Positions 1 to 6,888 of a stretch of 7,886 nt of DNA are shown piece after piece. The translations under genes were made by a program, and so were the position numbers. The first letter of the stretch is position 1. Each line of letters begins with the position of its first letter. Origin of the DNA: an uncultured Lachnospiraceae bacterium (lineage in GTDB: Bacteria; Bacillota; Clostridia; Lachnospirales; Lachnospiraceae); NCBI GenBank assembly GCA_910588285.1, contig CAJUQB010000156.1, positions 1 to 7,886 on the forward strand, read 5' to 3'. Below the pieces are notes generated by a model. It searched no databases. It was given only the letters and a program-made list of their open reading frames with translations, and was not told the DNA's origin.

Positions 1-23
1 TGGGAACCTCTGATAGAGCCGGC

Positions 24-59
24 TTAAGTTAATGACATTGCCTCTGAACTGTAACTTAA
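24..59. repeat. Short inverted repeat (8-bp arms)
   Basis: TTAAGTTA at 24-31 is the exact reverse complement of TAACTTAA at 52-59, with 20 bases between the arms. It lies just inside the first copy of the IS1380-like end repeat, so it may belong to the body of a truncated element. It has no T tract and no clear terminator role. The arms are AT-rich, so chance is possible. Confidence 0.35.
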
Positions 60-117
60 AATGCAGTAGCTATGCGGATTTCAGCAATTGACCCTGTTGT
101 TCCGTGAATAATTCAGG
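56..117 (-). repeat. Direct repeat copy 1: IS1380-like element end
   Basis: These 62 bases match 2056-2117 in the same orientation with two mismatches (A59/G2059 and A87/G2087). Copy 2 sits immediately upstream of a truncated IS1380-family transposase read on the minus strand. I therefore interpret the repeat as the transposase-proximal end of that element, whose outer edge reads CCTGAATTATTCACGG on the minus strand from base 117. Similarity stops at 117 and 2117, as expected for an element boundary. Bases 1-55 do not match the inside of copy 2, so this copy was truncated independently or belongs to a related element. Confidence 0.7.
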
Positions 118-497
118 TTTATTATTTAGAAAGTATTATATGGTGGACATAAATAGCCAGGAGATTTGTCAAATCAACAAACAATGAAAGAACCGATTTG
201 ACGTTTATGGCACTGCCACTGATGCCTCTGGATTATTTGCTGCAGGCAAAGGGAATACAGGAGAGGACTGCATCTTATAGTAAAGAATTACATGTCAAAG
301 ACGGGGATAGAAAATTAGGACAAAAGCGCACAAGCCGTGTCGATAAGGAAACACAGGATGTAATATGGAAAAGTTGCAGGCTTTGGTAGGGGAGCAGGAG
401 CATAGTAGACAGCTTCTGGCAATGACGAGTTTATGCATTGCCCTTTATAAAAAAATCACCTGGAAGAGAAAACGATATAGCCAGATTCCTGGAAATA
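118..497 (+). other. No intact gene; possible decayed coding DNA
   Basis: I see no convincing complete gene here. Two weak + strand frames exist. One spans 198-389 (63 codons from a TTG, or from an ATG at 207) and has no good ribosome site. The other spans 365-505 (46 codons from an ATG, protein beginning MEKLQALVGEQEH) and has no Shine-Dalgarno. A third frame from about 191 reads RFDVYGTATDASGLFAAG before a stop at about 276. That string looks protein-like but I cannot assign it. Changes of frame over short distances suggest a decayed gene upstream of the DUF3791 operon. No RNA gene was recognised. Confidence 0.35.
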
Positions 498-506
498 TGT
501 TATGAT
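498..506 (+). promoter_or_regulatory. Extended -10 promoter for the DUF3791/DUF3990 operon
   Basis: TGTTATGAT at 498-506 matches the extended -10 form TGnTATAAT with one change. It ends 29 bases before the DUF3791 start codon. No good -35 box lies 16-18 bases upstream, which extended -10 promoters can tolerate. The same TGTTATGATAT string recurs at 3298-3308 before another gene. Confidence 0.45.
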
Positions 507-535
507 ATACGCAAAAGTTAATAGAAGGTGATAAT

Positions 536-748
536 ATGTCAGAGAAAAGGCTGAAAAATACCATATTCCTTATGTATCTGGTGACTGAAAATTACCGTAA
601 AAAACACAATATATCGATAGAAGAATTTCTGAAGCTGGATGAAGAATATGAAATCTTAAATTATGTTGCTGAATGTCCGGATATTTTTGACAGCTTAACG
701 AACAGCGAAATGGTGGAGGAGGTTGAGCAATATGTATCAGGAGCTTAA
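536..748 (+). CDS. DUF3791 family protein
   Basis: This is a 70-aa predicted cytosolic, mostly helical, acidic protein. It fits the DUF3791 family: a hydrophobic helix FLMYLVTENY (residues 11-20), a second helix following NISIEEF, and an ILNYV core ending in a helix around EEVEQYV. Length is normal for the family. The ATG at 536 has AGAAGG at 523-528, seven bases upstream. Its 3' end overlaps the next gene by 17 bases, so the two are probably translationally coupled. No signal peptide or membrane segment is evident. DUF3791 genes commonly neighbour DUF3990 genes in Clostridia. A partner or antitoxin role is inference from this arrangement, and no biochemical role is visible in the sequence. 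Confidence 0.75.
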   Translation: MSEKRLKNTIFLMYLVTENYRKKHNISIEEFLKLDEEYEILNYVAECPDIFDSLTNSEMVEEVEQYVSGA

Positions 749-1283
749 TACGACTCTTTACCATGGAACCGCATCTGTGATCCAGAGAGTCAATGTAAGA
801 CTGGGGCAGGATCGCAAAGATTTTGGGAAGGGATTTTATATGGCTGTTTCAAAGAAGCAGGCTATTGGAATGATGCACAAAAAATACAGAGAAGCTGTCA
901 GGAGAAGCAGGGGAAAGCGTGATAATGTTTTCACGGAAAAATTATATGAAATAAAACTAGACAGAAATCAATATTCGTATTTAAAAATAAAAATATTTCA
1001 TGTAGCAGATATAGAATGGCTTGACTTTGTTTTACTATGTAGAGAAATGGGCGGGGTGCCGCACAATTATGATATGGTTATTGGCCCGACAGCGGATGAT
1101 AATACCGCATTTTGCTTGAAGGCATATTGGGATGGATTATATGGAAAAATTGGTTCAAATGCTGCAAAGGGAATACTGCTTAATAATTTGGAAACTGAAA
1201 ATTTAGGTGTGCAATATTATATAGGAAAACAGAAAGTGGCAGAACAATTGATTGCCAGTATAAATGAGATTGATTGGAGATAA
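732..1283 (+). CDS. DUF3990 protein, putative ADP-ribosyltransferase fold
   Basis: A 183-aa protein recognised as DUF3990 (PF13151 type). Visible signatures are LYHGT at residues 9-13, a KDFGKGFYMA block at 29-38 followed by KKQA, a F-x5-EWLDFV segment near 89-100, a YDMVIGPTADD motif at 113-123, and VQYYIG near 160-165. The HG and GFY blocks resemble the H and Y motifs of H-Y-E/Q ADP-ribosyltransferases; H11, Y36 and possibly Q161 are my candidate active-site residues (inference). I chose the ATG at 732 because GGAGGAGG at 715-722 precedes it by nine bases. A TTG at 723 is possible but sits against that site. The gene overlaps DUF3791 by 17 bases and is followed after 4 bases by a third gene, so the three form one operon. 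It appears intact. The target, which could be protein, nucleic acid or a small molecule, cannot be read from sequence. Confidence 0.8.
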   Translation: MYQELNTTLYHGTASVIQRVNVRLGQDRKDFGKGFYMAVSKKQAIGMMHKKYREAVRRSRGKRDNVFTEKLYEIKLDRNQYSYLKIKIFHVADIEWLDFVLLCREMGGVPHNYDMVIGPTADDNTAFCLKAYWDGLYGKIGSNAAKGILLNNLETENLGVQYYIGKQKVAEQLIASINEIDWR

Positions 1284-1287
1284 GCCC

Positions 1288-1533
1288 ATGAATGAAAGTA
1301 GAGTAGAGATCACAACGGGAATGTGTGTTGTGGCATTAACAAAGCATTTGATGAAAAAACAAAAGATAGGTTTGGAAGATGCTTATAGGAAATTGCTGGG
1401 CATGGAACTATATAAGCTTCTGACTGATCCGGAAACAAGGCTTTTTTTTGAAACAAATGAATATTTGTGTACAGCATGCGACAAAGAACTGGATGAGGGG
1501 GAAGAAATTTTGTATGAGTATATTAACAGCTAA
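1288..1533 (+). CDS. Small acidic DUF3791-operon partner protein
   Basis: An 81-aa protein starting at the ATG at 1288, nine bases after GGAG at 1275-1278. An in-frame ATG at 1264 would overlap DUF3990 and lacks a comparable ribosome site. The layout resembles DUF3791 proteins: a hydrophobic first helix (MCVVALTKHLMKK), a helix after IGLEDAYRKLL, then TRLFFETNEYLCTACDKELDEG and a short final helix. It could be a divergent DUF3791 paralogue or a distinct conserved companion of DUF3990; I cannot decide. The C-terminus ends abruptly in YEYINS beside foreign minus-strand sequence, so its last residues may have been replaced. Its place directly behind the putative transferase suggests co-function, perhaps as immunity or regulator, but that is inference. 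Confidence 0.7.
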   Translation: MNESRVEITTGMCVVALTKHLMKKQKIGLEDAYRKLLGMELYKLLTDPETRLFFETNEYLCTACDKELDEGEEILYEYINS

Positions 1534-1690
1534 CGCGAAGCGTTTCATTTTTCTTATAGATACTCTGTAAGCTGCTTCCGTACGGGATAAGCAGCTGGTT
1601 CAGTACCTGGTTCCAATTCTGTAAACGGTATCTACCAGTTTTTCCATCCACGTAACGGAATCCACACCAATGCCGCTGCTTGCGGCACCT
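1523..1690 (-). pseudogene. C-terminal scrap of an unrecognised protein
   Basis: On the minus strand, in a different frame from the transposase fragment, an open frame reads RKQRHWCGFRYVDGKTGRY and continues through about 55 codons to a TAA at 1523-1525, ending in NETLRVSC. The residue pattern (aromatics, DGKTG, a regular NWNQVLNQLL helix) looks like real protein rather than noise. There is no start codon or ribosome site, and it begins where similarity to the IS1380 transposase ends (about 1690). It looks like the 3' end of another gene or element fused to the IS remnant. An internal inverted repeat (AGCTGCTT 1570-1577, AAGCAGCT 1589-1596) lies within it. I do not recognise the family. Confidence 0.4.
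1532..1550 (+). terminator. Weak hairpin and T-rich tail after the operon
   Basis: AACGC (1532-1536), GAA loop and GCGTT (1540-1544) form a 5-bp stem with a GCGAAGC core, a sequence known to give an unusually stable triloop hairpin. A short T-rich stretch (TCATTTTT) follows. It overlaps the stop codon of the third operon gene. The stem is short, so termination is likely but modest. Confidence 0.3.
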
Positions 1691-2040
1691 CGAAAGTAAA
1701 GCGGCATATCCGGAAAATCGCAGAGGAATTCATCCAGAAGGGACTTCATAAAAATATCTGCCTCTTTGCCGCAATACATGGTGCCGTCACGAAGCTGTGC
1801 CTTTAGCAGGTCGCCGGTCAGCCCGTCGCAGCATAACAGTGGGTGATAACCGTGGGCCTGATAATGGCAGTTGAAACCTTCCCCTTCCTGATTCCCATAG
1901 GTATCAAGAAGTGTGGAATCAAGATCAAAAAGCATGAATTCCGGTTTCTTTACGGAATAGATGATTTTACGGAGTTCACGGATGATCTGGTTTAACTGGC
2001 AGAGCGTATCTCCATCCATGCGGTTAAAAAAGCATAAGTG
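1685..2040 (-). pseudogene. IS1380-family transposase, central fragment
   Basis: About 115 codons match the middle of IS1380-family (DDE group 1) transposases. The order is FFNRMDGDTLCQLN, FDLDSTLLDTYGNQEGEGFN, HYQAHGYHPLLC, DGLTGDLLKAQLRDGT and ending PLYFRG. The first catalytic aspartate lies in the DLDST motif. The family normally continues RGDSGFA with the second catalytic aspartate, but here the match stops at RG and unrelated residues follow. The N-terminal portion (over 100 residues in intact family members) is also missing: the leader of the element joins directly to FFNRM near 2035. Both ends are gone, so it cannot be active. Confidence 0.85.
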
Positions 2041-2055
2041 AAAAGCAACATTCAA

Positions 2056-2117
2056 TTAGAATGCAGTAGCTATGCGGATTTCAGCAGTTGACCCTGTTGT
2101 TCCGTGAATAATTCAGG
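2056..2117 (-). repeat. Direct repeat copy 2: IS1380-like element end
   Basis: This is the second copy of the 62-base repeat at 56-117, with two mismatches, same orientation, offset exactly 2,000 bases. It lies immediately upstream of the transposase fragment on the minus strand and so defines the identity of both copies. Confidence 0.8.
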
Positions 2118-2183
2118 ATTAGAAACGAATATCCCAATGCTGAAATAATGGCATACATCAGAGAGGAAGATGCAGCAGAATGA
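2118..2183 (+). pseudogene. 3' tail of an interrupted gene
   Basis: From the edge of the IS remnant an open + frame runs 21 codons to a TGA at 2181-2183, including NEYPNAEIMAYIREEDAAE. The stop overlaps the ATG of the next gene as ATGA, the usual mark of a coupled operon pair. Upstream in the same frame lies repeat sequence with a stop at 2109-2111, and there is no start. The string faintly recalls the C-terminal half of RelB/DinJ antitoxins (PNAETIAA...), which is only a guess. The original promoter and 5' end are lost, which may leave the downstream gene without its native expression signals. Confidence 0.5.
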
Positions 2184-2449
2184 TAAAGTACAAAACTACT
2201 GAGCGTAAAGTTGATTTATATGATATTGGAGATGGATTGACGCTAATGAACGTCATTTTGAAAAATCAAGATGGAAGGATGAGATCCATAGATACATATA
2301 TTGGGGCAGAGAGAAATGGCTTTTCATGTGTAGGCCATGCAGAGGGGGTGGATGAACCTGGAGTGATTTTCAGTTATGCGGGATATGTCAGGATGATTGA
2401 GGCAAATCTATCATATTACTTGGATGTCTTTTTTAGTAACATTAAATAA
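2180..2449 (+). CDS. Hypothetical 89-aa protein
   Basis: I do not recognise this protein. The 89-aa product begins with a charged strand-rich half (KTTERKVDLYDIGDGLTLMNVIL, then a basic DGRMRSIDTYIG segment). It continues through a Gly/Val-rich GFSCVGHAEGVDEPGV and ends with an amphipathic aromatic helix (MIEANLSYYLDVFF). There is no signal peptide or membrane segment. AGGAAG at 2164-2169 gives a ribosome site ten bases before the ATG. It overlaps the truncated upstream gene by ATGA, so it was probably the second gene of an operon whose first gene was destroyed. The following 192 bases to the next gene hold no convincing gene, only a 32-codon frame at 2563-2661 without a ribosome site. Confidence 0.55.
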   Translation: MIKYKTTERKVDLYDIGDGLTLMNVILKNQDGRMRSIDTYIGAERNGFSCVGHAEGVDEPGVIFSYAGYVRMIEANLSYYLDVFFSNIK

Positions 2450-2641
2450 GATATGGCCAGTAGCTGTGCTATCCTGCAGTGAGGATTCCGTTTTCTCTGT
2501 TGAGGGAAAGGATGCCTGCATTTGTCCGGAAGGCCAGTCGTCTCTAGTGCACCGTGATCATAATGAAAAGAGCAGACGAAGAAAACCGATACCAGATAAT
2601 TGTTCCGGCAGGATACAAAATTGAACAGGGGGACAAAGAGT

Positions 2642-3184
2642 ATGACACTAACGCAGTATAAAAAAGTAATTAAATCTTTGACCAGAGATGAATTAGAAGC
2701 TCATTTATTTGAAACATTCAAATCTTCTAGAGTTTTCAAGGATATCGAAAGCAGTTGCTGGAGCAAGGAATCCAATGATGAATTGATTACCAGTCTGCAG
2801 AAACGTTTAGAAAAGGTTTTCTGGAAGGAAAGGTTTTCTTTTGGTGAATGCAAAGGTGTGCTGAATGACTACCTAAGCAGAACTGTAGACGAAGGAACGA
2901 AGGCTCTGATGCACCTTGCTTTCGCTGTCGAAGCCGCAGAACTTAGTGCAGCTTACGGTGACTATGGCGAGAGATTTTACAACAGCCTTGAATCCTCAGC
3001 TGAAAAATTCCTGGATTATGCAAAACTGCATCCGGATTTCTTCCGTGTTCACGAAGCGAAGATCGAAAAACTCATATCTACCTGCGATCCTCTGGGCTAT
3101 GGTGTATCAGATGATCTGGGATATATGTTGGAGGATGCTCGCATAGAACTCGGGTATTATGACGAATTAGATAAGGACGAATGA
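2642..3184 (+). CDS. DUF6155-like protein
   Basis: A 180-aa helical cytosolic protein that resembles the DUF6155 family. It has an N-terminal helix with KSLTRDELEAHLFETF (residues 11-26), a central KERFSFGECKGVLNDY segment, and the block GERFYNSLESSAEKFLDYAK near 109-128. It then shows KLISTCDPLGYGVSDDLGYM near 143-162 and an acidic tail (DELDKDE). The last two blocks carry most of the resemblance. I chose the ATG at 2642 because GGGGG at 2626-2630 precedes it; an in-frame TTG at 2600 would add 14 unconvincing residues. No catalytic motif is visible and the function is unknown. It stands alone, with 192 bases before and 179 after. Confidence 0.65.
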   Translation: MTLTQYKKVIKSLTRDELEAHLFETFKSSRVFKDIESSCWSKESNDELITSLQKRLEKVFWKERFSFGECKGVLNDYLSRTVDEGTKALMHLAFAVEAAELSAAYGDYGERFYNSLESSAEKFLDYAKLHPDFFRVHEAKIEKLISTCDPLGYGVSDDLGYMLEDARIELGYYDELDKDE

Positions 3185-3297
3185 CGGCCGTGAATGCGTT
3201 GAGGGTTAAAAAACACAGGAAGTTAAGAAAATTCCTGGTACTCCGACAGAAAACGGGAAATAACAAGAAAAAAATTATGGTATTTTCCTTTCTCCTG

Positions 3298-3306
3298 TGT
3301 TATGAT
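3298..3306 (+). promoter_or_regulatory. Extended -10 promoter before the 344-aa gene
   Basis: TGTTATGAT at 3298-3306 fits the extended -10 form TGnTATAAT with one change, 57 bases before the start codon at 3364. A consensus -35 is not evident at the right spacing. The upstream stretch is A/T-rich, which can help RNA polymerase bind. Confidence 0.45.
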
Positions 3307-3363
3307 ATCTAAAAATAACCCAATATAGTAAGGACAAGAGTTGGGATACAAAGGAAGACGGCA

Positions 3364-4398
3364 ATGCTTGTTTCAGAATTGAAGGATATTTTAAAGGATT
3401 ATCAGGAAGAGGAATTAAGACTGCTGGCAGTGGAGCTTTACAAAGCGATGCCAAAGGGGTTAAAAGAAGACAAGGAAATCGATACCCTGGTTAGGGAGGG
3501 AAAGGAACTTCTGCATAAGAAAAAGGGACAGAAGGTGCCGAAAAAGCCGGTGGACGTTAATTCATTGGGGGAAGAGATCGAAGAATTTATTGCCAACGCC
3601 TACCAACAGAATTATTTTGCACCGAACCGGATTATTCCAAAAAAGGAACGTCCGAAGTGGAGGTTTAAGGTTAAGGCCTATGTCAAGGATCTACAATCTG
3701 TTCCGGCAGAAGGCCCGGAGGGGCTTCTTGCCGCAGAATTGCTGGGAAAGCTTTATACCATGGTAGCATACAGCTGCAGCTATTATCTGTTTAGTACGGA
3801 GGATCCCTTCCGCTCCGTTGGGATCGGCCAGAGAGATTTTTTGGAAATCGCCCTTACAAAGCGCTTTGCCCATGGATTGGATCAAGAGGCAGTGAAGGCT
3901 GGGTTTACCCTTACAATGGCAGAGGGGATGGATCGGGAAATCTCGGAAGACGAATTGTTTCAAATACTGATAATGACCTTAAAGACTCCTGATGCGAGAG
4001 AAATGGCGCTGAAGGAGGCGATACAACGGAAGGAAGAGCTGGATGCCAGATGGAAGGCAGCATCCGGGGGCAAAAAGCGTTCATACGGCTACAGCAGTGC
4101 TGAGTACCGCTATACGGAGAAGGGAAATCATTTGGTGGAGCTGGCGCTGCAGCTGTATATGGCACTGTGTGACTACGATGAGGGAATCGCATATTTTAAG
4201 AAGAATTATCAGAAAGAAGGACATGAGATCAAGCTTTATGTGCTGCTGCGTTATTTATATTTTGCCGATCTGAAGGAATATTGGGTTCGGGAATATGAGG
4301 AGGCTGTGAAGAAAAAAATAAAGCCTCGGGAAAGTCTTCAAAAAGTATATAAGTACATCAAAGAAAATGAGGAACTGCCGGAATATTACTATATGTAA
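3364..4398 (+). CDS. Hypothetical 344-aa helical protein
   Basis: I do not recognise the family. The protein is mostly helical, charged and cytosolic, with no signal peptide or transmembrane segment. Residues 1-50 form an amphipathic region (ELKDILKDYQEEELRLLAVELYKAM), followed by a Lys/Pro-rich linker at 52-63. The middle carries a hydrophobic aromatic patch (YTMVAYSCSYYLFST, 131-145). A basic Gly/Ser linker at 234-243 leads to TPR-like helices (LVELALQLYMALCDYDEGIAYFKKNY, 257-282) and a C-terminus ending EYYYM. The start is supported by AGGAAG at 3352-3357, six bases before the ATG. It runs in the same direction as the SEC-C gene 108 bases downstream with no terminator between, so the two probably share a transcript. 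Confidence 0.75.
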   Translation: MLVSELKDILKDYQEEELRLLAVELYKAMPKGLKEDKEIDTLVREGKELLHKKKGQKVPKKPVDVNSLGEEIEEFIANAYQQNYFAPNRIIPKKERPKWRFKVKAYVKDLQSVPAEGPEGLLAAELLGKLYTMVAYSCSYYLFSTEDPFRSVGIGQRDFLEIALTKRFAHGLDQEAVKAGFTLTMAEGMDREISEDELFQILIMTLKTPDAREMALKEAIQRKEELDARWKAASGGKKRSYGYSSAEYRYTEKGNHLVELALQLYMALCDYDEGIAYFKKNYQKEGHEIKLYVLLRYLYFADLKEYWVREYEEAVKKKIKPRESLQKVYKYIKENEELPEYYYM

Positions 4399-4411
4399 AG
4401 GAATCGGGGAT

Positions 4412-4506
4412 ATGATATGGAAGGAAAATGCAGTTCAGACTTATCTGGATGCGGGGATTTCCATCGCTCTCTGGCAGCACTGGGATTCAGAAGAGGAGAA
4501 TAAAAA

Positions 4507-4519
<13 letters not shown>
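4412..4519 (+). CDS. Possible 35-aa ORF between two operon genes
   Basis: An ATG at 4412, 13 bases after the previous stop and preceded by a GGGG stretch, opens a 35-codon frame. It starts MIWKENAVQTYLDAG and ends with the acidic, Trp-rich WDSEEENKKWQI. It overlaps the start of the SEC-C gene by 13 bases, a typical coupling arrangement. A second frame at 4417-4503 (28 codons) ends just before the SEC-C start and is less convincing. The 4412 frame reads like protein, but it is short. It could equally be the residue of a deleted gene or a translation leader for the SEC-C gene. Confidence 0.25.
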
Positions 4520-5544
<1,025 letters not shown>

Positions 5545-5546
5545 TT

Positions 5547-6857
5547 CTATGCCTCCTTCCCACGGAAGGCAAAGCCATATTTCCGAATCCGCCCAGAGGG
5601 AATCCCGCTATTTTGCAAAGCCGCTTCATACTGTTTTTCCGCAATCTGCCTCAAAGCCGCTGATACAGTATCAGACAGTGCAGCCTCATTCAACGGATTC
5701 TGCACTTTAAATTCCAGGATGATCGCATCGTCTCTTTCATCCTTGGGCTCTAGAGCGTGTTTGAAAATTGCTTTCTGGCAGCTGTGCGTTACACGTTGTG
5801 GGAGATTTGGGCCAAATGAAGGGCGCATAGCGGGCTATGTAACCTGAATTTGGTCCGAATATACCGCAAAGTGGGGCGTGCAGATGGCGGGAATGAATTT
5901 TCAAACACGCTCTAGCATTACGTCATATCGTCCAAAGCCGCTTTCTCAGAACCTCCAGATTTGTCAGTTTTAATTCATATTCCATTTTCCGACGCAGGGG
6001 ATTAAACTGGGCATGCTCTGCTTTCAAATATCCGCTGGCAAGAAATAAGCTCCAGACAGCATTTTCCCCCTGATCCAGCTGGTCGAATACAATCTGCTCA
6101 TCAAGAATGGTTTGGAAGGATTTCCCTTGCAGCAGGCGTTCCATGCGCATCTTGATGGAAGGTTCCCCTTCCTGGAGAAGCTTTCCTACAAGACCGTTGG
6201 AACTGGTGTTTGCCCAATAGGAACCTACTTGTTTTTTATCTAAGAAATTCAGGATCGACCACGGATTATAAATATCGCGGACAGGCCCAAATCGGAATCC
6301 ATCATACCAGCTTTTTACTTCATTTCTTTTGTCAGACAGGCCATACTCATCCAGGGCCTGGAATACTTCCTCCTCAGTAAACCCAAAGCAGTCCGCATAT
6401 TTTTCAGAGGTAGTTGTTACTACCTCAAGATTATTCAGGTCTGAAAAAATCGACTCCTTACTAATCCGTGTGATTCCCGTCATAATAGCGCGTTCCAAAT
6501 AGGGGTTTGTTTTAAAGGTAGCATTGAATAGACTTCGGATGAACTCCACCAGTTCCTTCCAATATCCATACACATATGCCTCCTGCATCGGCGTATCATA
6601 TTCATCCAGAAGAATGATGACGTTTTTTCCATAATACCGGCTAAGATAGCCAGATAATTGTTTGATAGAAAAGGCAGCTTCATGATCCTCCATGTCCACA
6701 GATATCCTGGAGAGATGATCCCGTTCCCGGTCATTTAACAGATCTGCTTCCAGAAGAAACCCGGATGTGTTGTAAAGCTCCTCAATGATGCGGCAGATGG
6801 TCTTCCTTGCCTGTACAAAAGAGGTTTCCTTTATATTGGCAAAGCTTAATCCCTTCT
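5547..6857 (-). pseudogene. AAA-ATPase / PD-(D/E)XK nuclease-like protein, broken
   Basis: The minus strand encodes pieces of the PF09820 (AAA-ATPase-like) plus PF08011 (PD-(D/E)XK-like) family common in gut Clostridia and Bacteroidetes. Piece 1 (6855 down to about 5950) begins at LSFANIKETSF and holds the Walker B-type IILLDEYD, MTGITRISKESIFSDLNN, SWYDGF and YNPWSILNFL motifs; it ends at ELKLTNLEV. The N-terminus with the P-loop (usually RPRRFGKT) is missing, with a stop just upstream. Piece 2 (about 5945-5915) reads ESGFGRYDVML in another frame, so roughly 90-100 family residues are deleted at about 5947-5952. Piece 3 (5752-5547) reads EPKDERDDAIILEFKV to FAFRGKEA; a 160-bp MITE separates pieces 2 and 3. 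The nuclease residues (D of RYDV, E and K of LEFK) persist but lie on separate fragments. It is convergent with the SEC-C gene and very unlikely to be functional. Confidence 0.88.
5753..5912. mobile_element. 160-bp MITE with TA target duplication
   Basis: GAGCGTGTTTGAAAATT at 5753-5769 is the exact reverse complement of AATTTTCAAACACGCTC at 5896-5912. Both ends are flanked by TA (5751-5752 and 5913-5914). The perfect match extends outward through the TA pair and one base each side (5750-5769 against 5896-5915) because the target is CTAG. The inside folds further: 5805-5817 can pair with 5848-5860 around a CATAGC/GCTATG hairpin at 5826-5839. No transposase is encoded. The TA target fits IS630/Tc1-mariner-like elements, and some IS5-group elements with a short T-A target are also possible. 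Removing the element and one TA restores the host frame VMLEPK. Confidence 0.85.
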
Positions 6858-6888
6858 GTCTCTTCTAATCTATTCGTAGTCTGCTGGG

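Larger units (their letters stand above)
1685..2117 (-). mobile_element. Truncated IS1380-family element
   Basis: This comprises the outer end repeat (2056-2117, edge at base 2117), about 20 bases of leader, and the central transposase fragment, all on the minus strand. The distal half of the element, with the other terminal repeat, is absent. The outer edge abuts the 3' tail of a + strand gene, which indicates that the element or its remnant interrupts that gene. A target duplication cannot be tested because the other end is missing. Confidence 0.75.

Noticed and set aside
570..764. Minus-strand 64-codon ORF
   Set aside because: It lies opposite the DUF3791 gene and the start of DUF3990, has no ribosome site, and its protein is low-complexity (PPPPF).
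2397..2624. + strand 75-codon ORF with Cys-rich segment
   Set aside because: It overlaps the end of the 89-aa gene in another frame, lacks a ribosome site, and shows no protein-like pattern.
2563..2661. 32-codon ORF reading YQIIVPAGYKIEQGD
   Set aside because: It looks slightly protein-like, but it has no ribosome site and runs into the DUF6155-like gene. At most it is a remnant.
3216..3237. CAGGAA/TTCCTG inverted repeat after the DUF6155-like gene, as terminator
   Set aside because: The stem is only 6 bp and AT-weak with a 10-base loop and no T tract, so termination is not supported.
5547..5828. 93-codon minus ORF beginning MRPSFGPNL as an independent gene
   Set aside because: Its first 27 codons are MITE sequence fused to the last piece of the nuclease-like pseudogene.
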